The notes below the pieces were generated by a model. The model saw only the letters and a program-made list of their open reading frames with translations. It did no database searches and had not been told where the DNA came from. This document shows, one piece after another, positions 26,781 through 34,447 of a stretch of 64,000 nucleotides of DNA; within the stretch, counting starts at the first letter, position 1; each line of letters opens with the position of its first letter. The stretch comes from Candidatus Rubrimentiphilum sp. (GTDB lineage Bacteria > Vulcanimicrobiota > Vulcanimicrobiia > Vulcanimicrobiales > Vulcanimicrobiaceae). The stretch is from the NCBI GenBank assembly GCA_035710515.1, contig DASTDE010000003.1:186001-250000 (forward strand), in the 5' to 3' direction. Both the position numbers and the translations under genes were made by a program.

Positions 26781-28747
26781 ACTGCTTTCGCGTACCACAT
26801 CGGACCGCCGCGGTACGCCGGAAAGCCATACCCGTAAATCCAAACGATGTCGATGTCGCCCGGCCGCAGCGCGACGCCTTCGCGCAAGATCTCCTCACCT
26901 GATTGGATGAGCGCGAGCACGATTCGCCGCGCGATCTCCTCGTCGCTCACACCCGCGTTCTGAGCGATGCCCGCCTCCTTCGCCAATCCTGCAAACAGCG
27001 ACTCGATCTCGTCATCGCGGGTCGCCTCGCGGCTGCCGGACGCGTACGTGTAAAAGCCCTTGCCGGTTTTTTGTCCGAGCCGCTTCTGCTCGTAAAGCGT
27101 ATCCAGGATCGGCGTCCGCGCCAGCGTGAGCTGTGGCCGTCCTTGCGCGACGAGCCAAAACACGTCGATGCCGGAGAGGTCGAAGGTTGCGAACGGACCC
27201 ATCGCCATGCCGAATTTCTTCATCGCCGCATCGATGCGAGCCGGAGCAACGCCTTCCTCTGCCAGCGCGATTGCTTCGCGCGTGTATTCGAAGAACATGC
27301 GATTGCCGATGAATCCGAACGCATTGGCCGAGAGGACCGCTACTTTGCGCAGCCGTTTTGCGAGTTTGAAAGCCGTTGCGAGCGTCTGCGCGGACGTCGC
27401 TTTCCCGCGGACGATCTCGAGCAGCTTCATGATGTTGGCCGGCGCAAAGAAGTGCAGGCCGAGGAATTCTTCCGGACGCTTTGTTACCGCGGCCATTTCG
27501 TCAATATCGAGTGTGGACGTATTGGAGGCAAGAATTGCGTCCGGCTTTACGATGGAGTCGAGCTTAGCAAAGACTTCTTTCTTTACGTCCATGTTCTCAA
27601 AAACGGCTTCGATCACCAGATCGCGATCCGCGAGCGCGGCGTATTCGCCGGCGAAGGTGATCGCCGATTCGCGTTTCCGGGCCTCGTCTTCTGTGAGCCG
27701 CCCGCGTTTGACTTGGCTAGCGAACATCGTGGAAATCATCTGCCGCGATCGTTCGATCTGTTCGGCGACCGGCTCGACGATGGTTACCGGGAAGCCGGCA
27801 TTCGCAAACGCGAGCGATATTCCGGTACCCATCGTGCCGCCGCCGACGACACCTACGGTCTCTATTTTGTCATCCTGAGGTATCGAAGGACCCCGAGGTA
27901 TCGAGGGGCCAGGGATTTTTGATAGCTCCCGCTCCGCGAAAAAGACGTGACGCAACGCAAGCGAGGGCGCCGAGTTCACGAGCTCGTCAAAGAGTTTGTA
28001 TTCGCGCGCGAGCCCTTGCTCGAAAGGTAGTTCCGATGCTTGCACGGCTTCGATGAGCTTGTGCGCTGCGAGTCCGCCGTTCTCGACGGGCGGAAGCGAC
28101 TTGCGCGCCTCCTCAATCGCGTTCGCATCGATCTTCGCACTCGTTTCCGAGATGCGGCGTTTCTCGTGCGTGCCCTCGACTTCGCTCGGGCGCCCCTTCG
28201 TCAGGCTCAGGGCAGGCTCTTCGACTGGGCGCGCATCCTGCGCGCCGCTCAGGATGACACGGTCAATAAGCCCGAGCTTCGCTGCGGCGTCGGCGTCGAT
28301 CGGATCGCCCTTGAGCATCATCTGCAGCGCTGCTTGCACGCCGATCAGTCGCGGTAGACGCTGTGTGCCGCCGGCGCCCGGGATGAGCCCGAGTTTTATC
28401 TCGGGCAGGCCGAGTTTTGAACGCGGCGTCGCCTCCCGCCGGTCGCATGCCAACGCGAGTTCGAGCGCGCCGCCGAGTGCGAGGCCATCGATCACGGCCG
28501 TGTAGATCTTCTCGCTTCGTTCAACCGCGTCGATGATGTCGCGCACGGTCGTGGCGTTCGGATCCCACCCTTTTTGAAAGTCGTTGACATCCACGCCCGC
28601 GCTGAAGTATCCGTTTGCGCCGGCGATCGTAACGCTGGTTACGGATGCATCACTCTCGGCGGCTTGGATCTCTTTGAGGATTTTTTCGGAGTACGCCGAT
28701 GAAAGCGCATTGACCGGCGGATTGTCGAGCGTAATGACGCGATTCAA
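26777..28747 (-). CDS. bifunctional enoyl-CoA hydratase / 3-hydroxyacyl-CoA dehydrogenase (FadB/FadJ-like)
   Basis: The N-terminal crotonase domain has the oxyanion-hole segments GANGYFSAGVD and DGLALGGALELALACD and the catalytic Glu of GLPEIKLGLIPGAGGTQRL. The 3-hydroxyacyl-CoA dehydrogenase half starts with VGVVGGGTMGTGIS near residue 300 and continues with NTSTLDIDEMA and HFFAPANIMKLLEIVRG. Together they perform the hydration and second oxidation of beta-oxidation. Two copies of the dispersed repeat are translated in frame: residues ~163-192 (EEPALSLTKG...) and ~279-293 (GPSIPRGPSIPQ). The TTG start overlaps the upstream stop as TTGA. Confidence 0.9.
   Translation of the reverse strand: MNRVITLDNPPVNALSSAYSEKILKEIQAAESDASVTSVTIAGANGYFSAGVDVNDFQKGWDPNATTVRDIIDAVERSEKIYTAVIDGLALGGALELALACDRREATPRSKLGLPEIKLGLIPGAGGTQRLPRLIGVQAALQMMLKGDPIDADAAAKLGLIDRVILSGAQDARPVEEPALSLTKGRPSEVEGTHEKRRISETSAKIDANAIEEARKSLPPVENGGLAAHKLIEAVQASELPFEQGLAREYKLFDELVNSAPSLALRHVFFAERELSKIPGPSIPRGPSIPQDDKIETVGVVGGGTMGTGISLAFANAGFPVTIVEPVAEQIERSRQMISTMFASQVKRGRLTEDEARKRESAITFAGEYAALADRDLVIEAVFENMDVKKEVFAKLDSIVKPDAILASNTSTLDIDEMAAVTKRPEEFLGLHFFAPANIMKLLEIVRGKATSAQTLATAFKLAKRLRKVAVLSANAFGFIGNRMFFEYTREAIALAEEGVAPARIDAAMKKFGMAMGPFATFDLSGIDVFWLVAQGRPQLTLARTPILDTLYEQKRLGQKTGKGFYTYASGSREATRDDEIESLFAGLAKEAGIAQNAGVSDEEIARRIVLALIQSGEEILREGVALRPGDIDIVWIYGYGFPAYRGGPMWYAKAV
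27870..27911. repeat. dispersed repeat, in-frame copy at the hydratase/dehydrogenase linker
   Basis: GTCATCCTGAGGTATCGAAGG is followed by a second, near-identical half (GAGGTATCGAGGG at 27896-27908). It encodes the low-complexity linker residues between the two enzymatic domains. Its outer end matches the GTCATCCTGAG end of the copy at 28173-28259. Confidence 0.7.
28173..28259. repeat. dispersed repeat, in-frame 87-bp copy inside the crotonase half
   Basis: The segment runs from CCCTCGAC through GCTCGGGCG, TTCGTCAGGCTCAGG and TCTTCGAC to GCTCAGGATGAC. On the coding strand it begins GTCATCCTGAGC and ends GTCGAGGG. At my approximate boundaries it is 87 bases, a multiple of three. It adds ~29 residues after LGLIDRV, a point where crotonase-family proteins have no such insertion. 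Confidence 0.75.
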
Positions 28748-30534
28748 GCGTTCACCGTCGTCTTTCGATCGAGGCCGAATTGCGCTTCGCTAAGTCCCAA
28801 AACGTCTGCCGAACCCTCGACAATTTCGCGCGCCAGTGCCGCAGCCCGCGAAAGGATGTGTGTTGCGTAGAATTTCGCCGTCGCGAGTTTCGCTTTGTAG
28901 AACTCGCTCTCCGGATCGTTTGCAGCAATTTTATCCGCCGCAATTTTGGCGGCGCGCGCCATCTGCCAGCCGCCGGCCGTAATACCCCACAATTTGAGAT
29001 ACGGCACGCTGCACGCCACGGCGACGCGGAGGTCCCCCACGGCCGTCTTGCCCACCCAAATTGAAGTCTCCGAGAGCGCGTCGACCGCCTGCGCGAGCGC
29101 CGGACCAATTGGGCCCACCGCGTCCGCACGCATCGCCGCCAGCGCGGCTTTTGCCGTTGCCCCCATGTCTTGCGCGATTTTGCGGCCGACCAAATCCAGC
29201 GCTTGAATGCCGGTCGTGCCTTCATAAATGGTTGTGATGCGCACGTCGCGATATTGTTGCGCGATGCCGGTCTCTTCAACGAAACCCAGGCCTCCGAAGA
29301 CTTGCAGGGCGGTCGAACAAATCTCGACCGCGGCCTCGGTGCACCACCCTTTGACGATCGGGATCATCAGCCCGCAAAATGCTTTGTGCTGCTCGCGAAC
29401 CTTCGCATCGGGATGTTTGGCCGCGAGATCGAGCGAGGCAGCCGTGACGTACGCCAGCGCACGCATCGCCTCGATCTGCGATTTCATCGACATGAGCATG
29501 CGGCGCACGTCGGGATGCTCGATGATGTGCTTTGGCTCCTTGGTTTGCGCGCCGATGTCGCGAGATTGCAACCGTTCTTTCGCGTATTGCAATGCGCTCT
29601 GGTAAGCCCGATCCGCGATGCCCAAACCCTGCACGCCCACGCTGAAACGGGCGGCATTCATCATGATGAACATGTTCTTGAGGCCTTCGTTCGGCTTGCC
29701 GATCAAATAGCCGTACGCGCCGCCGTGCTCGCCGTAGTTCAATGTGCATGTCGGGTTGGCGTTCAGCCCCATCTTATGTTCGATCCCGGCGCAATTCACG
29801 TCGTTGCGCTCACCTAGTTTCCCGTCGTCGCCGATCAGGAACTTCGGCACGATGAACATCGAGATGCCCTTGGTACCCGTAGGCGCATCCGGCAAGCGCG
29901 CCAGCACCATGTGGATGATGTTAGGCGCCATGTCGTGCTCGCCGAACGTAATAAAAATCTTTTGGCCGCTGATCCGATAGTGGTCGCCTTCCGGCACGGC
30001 CTTGGTGCGCACTTGCGCCAGATCCGAACCCGCTTGCGGCTCGGTCAAGCACATCGTGCCCATCCATTCGCCTGAAACGAGTTTTGGAAGGTAACGTTTC
30101 TTCTGCTCGTCGGAACCGATCAGTTCGATGGCTTCGATCGCGCCTTGATTGAGCAGCGGACCGTTTGCAAAACCGACGTTGGCGGCATTCCACATCTCCA
30201 GCGTCGCGCCCGAGATCAGCGTCGGCAAACCTTGACCGCCATGTTCGGGCGCAACCGGCAAACCGATCCAGCCGGCGCGAGCGAACTGCGCGTACGCTTC
30301 CTTAAATCCTTTGGGCGTCGTCACCGCGCCGTCGCGCCACGTGCAGCCCTCTTTATCACCGCTCTGATTGATTGGATCGAGGACTTGGCTCGCAAAGTTC
30401 GCCGCCTCCGCCAGAATCGGATCCGCCATCTCGGCGGCTTCTTCGAATCCCGGAAGTTTGGCGATATCATCGAGCGCGGCCAGCTCCCGCAAGACAAACT
30501 GCATGTCCCGCAGGGGAGCCTGATAAGCTGACAT
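28744..30534 (-). CDS. acyl-CoA dehydrogenase (FadE-like, ~600-residue class)
   Basis: The 596-residue flavoenzyme shows MCLTEPQAGSDLAQVRTKA, ITFGEHDMAPN, GLGIADRAYQSAL and IAQQYRDVRITTIYEGTTGIQA. These are the FAD-binding and catalytic regions of acyl-CoA dehydrogenases, with the C-terminal extension of the longer class. It introduces the 2,3-double bond in fatty acyl-CoA. The ATG at 30534 shares one base with the stop of the preceding 53-codon gene (TAATG), and the 3' end overlaps the hydratase/dehydrogenase gene. The three form a beta-oxidation operon. Confidence 0.92.
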   Translation of the reverse strand: MSAYQAPLRDMQFVLRELAALDDIAKLPGFEEAAEMADPILAEAANFASQVLDPINQSGDKEGCTWRDGAVTTPKGFKEAYAQFARAGWIGLPVAPEHGGQGLPTLISGATLEMWNAANVGFANGPLLNQGAIEAIELIGSDEQKKRYLPKLVSGEWMGTMCLTEPQAGSDLAQVRTKAVPEGDHYRISGQKIFITFGEHDMAPNIIHMVLARLPDAPTGTKGISMFIVPKFLIGDDGKLGERNDVNCAGIEHKMGLNANPTCTLNYGEHGGAYGYLIGKPNEGLKNMFIMMNAARFSVGVQGLGIADRAYQSALQYAKERLQSRDIGAQTKEPKHIIEHPDVRRMLMSMKSQIEAMRALAYVTAASLDLAAKHPDAKVREQHKAFCGLMIPIVKGWCTEAAVEICSTALQVFGGLGFVEETGIAQQYRDVRITTIYEGTTGIQALDLVGRKIAQDMGATAKAALAAMRADAVGPIGPALAQAVDALSETSIWVGKTAVGDLRVAVACSVPYLKLWGITAGGWQMARAAKIAADKIAANDPESEFYKAKLATAKFYATHILSRAAALAREIVEGSADVLGLSEAQFGLDRKTTVNA

Positions 30535-30695
30535 TAGAGGTCGACTTCGTCCTTCTCGAGTTTCTCTAGAACGAAGCGCGCGTACCACGCCGGCCAATCC
30601 GCGTCGGCGTGACCGAGCTGCTTCTCGTAGTCGGCGTGCGCGCTTTCGGCTTGGCGCAAGAGGCCGGCCAGTTCATCGACGGTGACTTCGTACAT
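30534..30695 (-). CDS. small conserved protein leading the beta-oxidation operon
   Basis: A 53-residue product starts at ATG 30695, with GGAGGG seven bases upstream. The sequence is helical and acidic with VDELAGLLRQAE, HADYEKQ and DWPAWYARFVLEKL. Short proteins with a DWxxWYAxxx ending occur in other bacteria as I recall, but I cannot name a function. Coupling (TAATG) to the acyl-CoA dehydrogenase suggests an accessory role in that pathway. Confidence 0.65.
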   Translation of the reverse strand: MYEVTVDELAGLLRQAESAHADYEKQLGHADADWPAWYARFVLEKLEKDEVDL

Positions 30696-30752
30696 GTATC
30701 CCTCCGGCTCCGCGGCTTCGCCGCGCAGAACGAGGCAGCCTAGCCGGGCGTG

Positions 30753-30761
30753 TGGTACAAT
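30753..30761 (+). promoter_or_regulatory. extended -10 element giving a leaderless fur-family mRNA
   Basis: TGGTACAAT (extended -10, box at 30756-30761) is followed by 9 bases and then the ATG at 30771, so transcription would begin within about three bases of the start codon. No good -35 box is visible, as is usual for extended -10 promoters. Confidence 0.5.
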
Positions 30762-30770
30762 CTCGGGCGC

Positions 30771-31193
30771 ATGCCCACCGAATCGCAAACCTCCCTGACC
30801 AAGAATTACCGGCTGGTCTACGAGATCGTGCGCGAACAAGCTCGCGGCACGCATCTGGCGCCCGCCGACGTTTTTGCTCTGGCGAAGAGCAAGCACAAGG
30901 GCATCGGCTTCACGACTGTCTACCGCGCATTAGCCCGGCTGCGCGAACTTGGGTTGGTTTCGGAGATATCGCTGCCCGGCGCCCAAAGCGCATACTACGA
31001 GCCGGCTTGGCCGGCGCATGCACACTTTCGCTGCGACGTTTGCGGCGGCATCAAGGACGTCGAGTATTCGCTATCGAGCGATATCGTTGACGGACTTGCG
31101 CGCAAGCATCGCTTGAACGTTCACGACGTCTCGATCAGCTTGCATGGGACGTGCCGTCAGTGTACAGATCGCGGCGCGTCGCCGGCAGGTTAA
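30771..31193 (+). CDS. Fur/PerR-family metal-dependent transcriptional regulator
   Basis: The 140-residue protein has the winged-helix N-terminus with KHKGIGFTTVYRALARLRELGLV. The C-terminal dimerisation domain has HAHFRCDVCGGIKDVE, HDVSISLHGTCRQC and two CxxC motifs for structural zinc. Family members repress iron, zinc or peroxide genes. Which ligand applies cannot be decided, though the GTCRQC ending resembles PerR/Fur rather than Zur. It is divergent from the beta-oxidation operon with a 75-base intergenic region. The 3' end overlaps the convergent cyclopropane-synthase gene by 59 bases. Confidence 0.88.
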   Translation: MPTESQTSLTKNYRLVYEIVREQARGTHLAPADVFALAKSKHKGIGFTTVYRALARLRELGLVSEISLPGAQSAYYEPAWPAHAHFRCDVCGGIKDVEYSLSSDIVDGLARKHRLNVHDVSISLHGTCRQCTDRGASPAG

Positions 31194-32481
31194 CGCTGCC
31201 GTCATCCTTCGTTTTCGCCAGCAAAGCCTGATACACGCCGATCCGCGCGCTTCGAAAACCTTGCGCGCTGGCAGCCATATACAAGCGCCACGCGCGATAC
31301 GATTGGTCCCCCGCCGCCGCGACCGCTTGGCTGCGATTGCGCTCGAGGTTGTGCACCCATTCGCGCAGCGTGCGCGCGTAATGCTCGCGCAGATTCTCGA
31401 CGTCGCGCACGTCGAAGCCGGCCTCCTCGGCGATCTGCAAACTCTGCGCGACGTTCACGAGTTCGCCGTCGGGAAAGATGAAGCGTCCCATAAAGCCGGT
31501 GGACTTTCCGTCGCGCGAATCGCGCTGGTGCATGGCAATGCCGTGATTGAGAAAAAGTCCGCCCGGCTCCAGCAGCCGGTATGCTGTCGCAAAATATTCC
31601 GAAAGTTTATTGCGGCCGACGTGTTCGAACATGCCGATGCTGACGATCTTGTCGAATGTGGTCTTCGGCAGCTCGCGGTAGTCGAGCAGCTCGATGCGCG
31701 CGCGGTGGCCTAAGCTCTCGGCTGCAATCGCGCGAACGCCTTCGCGCGCCTGGCGCTCGCTAAGCGTGACGCCCAGGACTTGCGCCCCAAACTTCTTCGC
31801 GGCCCGGACGACGAGCGCACCCCAGCCGCAGCCGATATCCAATAGCCGTTCGCCCGGAGCTAACCGCAGCTTGCGCAGCGTGTGATCGATCTTGGCAATC
31901 TGCGCACTCTCCAAGTCCTCCACGCCGTCGTCAAAATACGCGCACGAGTACACCAAATTGCGATCCAGAAACGCGCGGTAGAACTCAACGGGCTGATCGT
32001 AGTGAAACCCGATGGCGGCGCGGTCGCGCGCGAGCGAGTGAAGTCTTCCGCGTAAGTGCGCTTCTCGCAGTTGCGGCAATTGCACGCGCGGTAAGCGGCG
32101 CAGGAGCAACGCCAATCGTACGAGCGTCGCCGGCGGCGGATGCTGGACGATATGCAGCATCTCGTCCACCGCCGCTTCCATGTCGCCTTCGACGTCGAGC
32201 AGGCCGGCCGCAAATGCTCGCCCGGCGTTGAGATCCACGGGCGGCGTGAAGGCGGCGCGCAGCGCTCCGGGATCGTTCACGCGCAGCGTGAACCGGCTAT
32301 AACTCGACGCGGGAACGGCAGTGCCGTCCCACAGCGCGATGGAAAAATCGCGCGCGTACGCTTGGCCGAACAGCATACGTAGCACCGCGGCCGCGATACG
32401 CGCGTACGGGTCTTCGCTAGCAAAGCGTTCGGTGGCGATTTGCATGCCCGTCGAGGTTCGGTGTGGAAGAAAAGCCCTCAT
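31135..32481 (-). CDS. cfa: cyclopropane-fatty-acyl-phospholipid synthase
   Basis: The enzyme transfers a methylene group from S-adenosylmethionine to unsaturated acyl chains of membrane lipids. The C-terminal methyltransferase domain has FYRAFLDRNLVYSCAYF, the SAM motif LLDIGCGWGALVV, GMFEHVGRNKL and GFMGRFIFPDGEL. The N-terminal ~110 residues form the lipid-binding domain. ATG 32481 with AAGGAAG upstream gives 448 residues; ATG 32445 is an alternative. With the first choice its start codon overlaps the start codon of the divergent gene (shared CATG). Confidence 0.9.
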   Translation of the reverse strand: MRAFLPHRTSTGMQIATERFASEDPYARIAAAVLRMLFGQAYARDFSIALWDGTAVPASSYSRFTLRVNDPGALRAAFTPPVDLNAGRAFAAGLLDVEGDMEAAVDEMLHIVQHPPPATLVRLALLLRRLPRVQLPQLREAHLRGRLHSLARDRAAIGFHYDQPVEFYRAFLDRNLVYSCAYFDDGVEDLESAQIAKIDHTLRKLRLAPGERLLDIGCGWGALVVRAAKKFGAQVLGVTLSERQAREGVRAIAAESLGHRARIELLDYRELPKTTFDKIVSIGMFEHVGRNKLSEYFATAYRLLEPGGLFLNHGIAMHQRDSRDGKSTGFMGRFIFPDGELVNVAQSLQIAEEAGFDVRDVENLREHYARTLREWVHNLERNRSQAVAAAGDQSYRAWRLYMAASAQGFRSARIGVYQALLAKTKDDGSVNLPATRRDLYTDGTSHAS

Positions 32482-33232
32482 GCACTTCCTTGCGCTAGTG
32501 CTCGCCGCCACGGCCGTGGCGCCGCCCGTTCCAAGCCCCTCGCCCACGCCGCTCCCGGCGCTCAAAGTCATCGGCTCAGTACGCTCGACGCCCTTCTGCA
32601 CCGAGCTGTATGAAATCATCGGGCCCGCGATCGTGAGCGTTTTGGCGAACGACGATTTGATCGCGTCGAGCAAACCGGCCTTTGCAACGCTCTATCACGA
32701 CGACATCTTGGCGGGCTCGGAAGCACGCGCGCACTTCGATCTCTACCGGCTCGAAAAACTCGAAACGCCGATTATTGCGAACGTGAAGCGCGTCGATGCA
32801 TTGCTGGAACGCAAGCCGGACGACCCGAAGCTGCAGGCCATCCGCGCGAAGCTTCAAGCCGTCGCAGTGCAGCAAAAAGCATCGCTCAATGTTATCAGCG
32901 GTTTTGTGGCGACTTCGCAGCTCGGCGAACTGCAAGGCGCGGGCCCGCCCGGCAATTGGACCGGCACGTTTATCCTGGGCAATGCGCAATCGTCGCAACC
33001 CGCTCCGATTTCGAACTTGGCGCCTGCGGCCGGCAACCTGTTCGCGGCCGGCGTCCACAATCGAAATCCCGGTCTTCGCGACCCGGCCTATGACGCCGGC
33101 ACGGTCGGTCCGACCTACAACCCGTTCGCGCCCGTCACATCACAGATCGAACAACAACGCGCAGCTGCGCGCAGCGCCGAAGCCGACGCCGCCAAACTCG
33201 TGACCGACGCGCTGCAGCAGTGCACGCCGTAA
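32480..33232 (+). CDS. hypothetical exported protein
   Basis: ATG 32480 begins a signal peptide (about residues 1-17), followed by a Pro-rich stretch and a ~230-residue mainly helical domain (RLEKLETPIIANVKRVDALLE, LQAIRAKLQAVAVQQKASL). The C-terminus is Gln/Ala-rich and ends DALQQCTP. I do not recognise the family. The last 27 bases of the gene are repeated at 34377-34403, indicating that its original downstream context was displaced. Confidence 0.6.
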   Translation: MHFLALVLAATAVAPPVPSPSPTPLPALKVIGSVRSTPFCTELYEIIGPAIVSVLANDDLIASSKPAFATLYHDDILAGSEARAHFDLYRLEKLETPIIANVKRVDALLERKPDDPKLQAIRAKLQAVAVQQKASLNVISGFVATSQLGELQGAGPPGNWTGTFILGNAQSSQPAPISNLAPAAGNLFAAGVHNRNPGLRDPAYDAGTVGPTYNPFAPVTSQIEQQRAAARSAEADAAKLVTDALQQCTP

Positions 33233-33233
33233 A
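33207..33233. repeat. 27-bp direct repeat, left copy
   Basis: The 27 bases ending in GCACGCCGTAAA are identical to 34377-34403. This copy covers the 3' end and stop codon of the 32480 gene and also supplies the GTG start of the DHFR-like gene. The two copies bound a segment with period 1170 bases. Confidence 0.9.
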
Positions 33234-33792
33234 GCTCATCTACATCACCAATCTGTCAGTTGACGGTTACATTGAAGACGAAACCGGTAATTTCGACTGG
33301 GTAAGTCCCGACCAGGTGTTCGAGTTCATCACCGAGCTCGTGCGGCCAATCGGAACCCATCTTCTCGGGCGGCGACTCTACCAAACGATGTCCCACTGGG
33401 ACGCGCCTCTGGACAGCTATCCACCGGAGCAACGTGACTTCGCTCGGGTCTGGCAAAACGCCGAGAACATCGTCTTTTCACGAACGCTGACGACCGCTAC
33501 GACGACCAACATGCGAATCGTGCGAGATTTCGACCCCGAGGCCATCCGGAAGCTCAAGCGGGAATCCGAGCGGGACATCACCATTGGCGGCGCCGAGCTT
33601 GCGGGGCTTGCGCTCGAAGCCGATCTGGTCGACGAATGTCATCTGTTTCTCAATCCTGTGATCGTCGGCGGCGGAAAGCCGGCGTTCCGGTCCGGCTTAC
33701 ACCGGAGCCTAGAGCTTCTCGGCACGCGCCGTTTCCGCAGTGGAGTAATCCATTTGCACTATCGCACGGCAGCGCGCCCCGTAAATCCGTAA
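33220..33792 (+). CDS. dihydrofolate-reductase-like (RibD C-terminal domain) oxidoreductase
   Basis: The 190-residue protein matches the RibD-C/DHFR-like fold: LIYITNLSVDGYIED at the N-terminus, HLLGRRLYQTM, TIGGAELAGLALEADLVDE and HLFLNPVIVGGGKPAF. These proteins use NADPH, but the substrate is usually unknown. The GTG start lies in the direct repeat and overlaps the end of the preceding gene in another frame. The first four residues thus come from repeat sequence fused to the normal KLIYI beginning. It is part of the putative inserted segment. Confidence 0.85.
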   Translation: MHAVKLIYITNLSVDGYIEDETGNFDWVSPDQVFEFITELVRPIGTHLLGRRLYQTMSHWDAPLDSYPPEQRDFARVWQNAENIVFSRTLTTATTTNMRIVRDFDPEAIRKLKRESERDITIGGAELAGLALEADLVDECHLFLNPVIVGGGKPAFRSGLHRSLELLGTRRFRSGVIHLHYRTAARPVNP

Positions 33793-33887
33793 CAAAGCGG
33801 GCACCGGGAGGGGTCCGCTCCCCGCAGTCTTCGAACTATTCAACCGGCCAACGGCGTTACTAGGAGCCGAGAGTAAGGAGCAATCGC

Positions 33888-34373
33888 ATGCGACTTTTTG
33901 CAATTCTAGCAACCGGCGCTTTTATTGCGGGGGTCACTGTCGCCAGCGCTGCACCGCCGCCCTCGGGCGGCGCTACCCGCGCGGCATACACGAACGCTAC
34001 GTGCTACATGGGTTTCAATCCCAATCCTGCCACCTATCCGGCGTTATCTCAAAATGTGAAATACAAGTGCAGCGCAACGGCGCTCTGTTCTGCGCAGTTT
34101 ACCGGCAGCAAGTACAGCGTGAACCAAACCGTGTTCGGCTATATGTGTAGCCGCAGCGGCGGAGAGCTAGAAAACCTCGCCTGCGCGACGGGCTTCCACC
34201 AAACCGGCAAAGGCTACATAGCGGCGGGAGACAAGATCTGGTATACATGCGCTACAGACGCGGTGACGTGTCCATCCGGCCTTAGTGTGACCGAAACCTC
34301 AACAGGCCCAATTTCCGAAGTGGGTCCGCTTCCAACATTCTCTTATGCGTGCGTCGGCGCAGGCCACCTATGA
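33888..34373 (+). CDS. Cys-rich exported protein
   Basis: The 161-residue product has a signal peptide ending ASAA (about residue 22), a strong AAGGAG ribosome-binding site, and at least eight Cys in a repeated pattern (NATCYMGF, KYKCSATALCSAQF, GYMCSRSG, LACATGF, WYTCATDAVTC, YACVG). This suggests a disulfide-stabilised domain of two or three repeats secreted outside. I do not recognise the family. It lies in the segment bounded by 27-bp repeats and looks lower in GC than its neighbours. Confidence 0.65.
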   Translation: MRLFAILATGAFIAGVTVASAAPPPSGGATRAAYTNATCYMGFNPNPATYPALSQNVKYKCSATALCSAQFTGSKYSVNQTVFGYMCSRSGGELENLACATGFHQTGKGYIAAGDKIWYTCATDAVTCPSGLSVTETSTGPISEVGPLPTFSYACVGAGHL

Positions 34374-34376
34374 ATC

Positions 34377-34403
34377 ACGCGCTGCAGCAGTGCACGCCGT
34401 AAA
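34377..34403. repeat. 27-bp direct repeat, right copy
   Basis: This is identical to 33207-33233. It begins three bases after the stop codon of the Cys-rich protein and contains a vestigial in-frame end of the 32480 gene, including its TAA, with no coding role here. Confidence 0.9.
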
Positions 34404-34447
34404 TCAGTAACGAACCGGACATTCGCAGTTCATAGCCGGGGGGCAGA

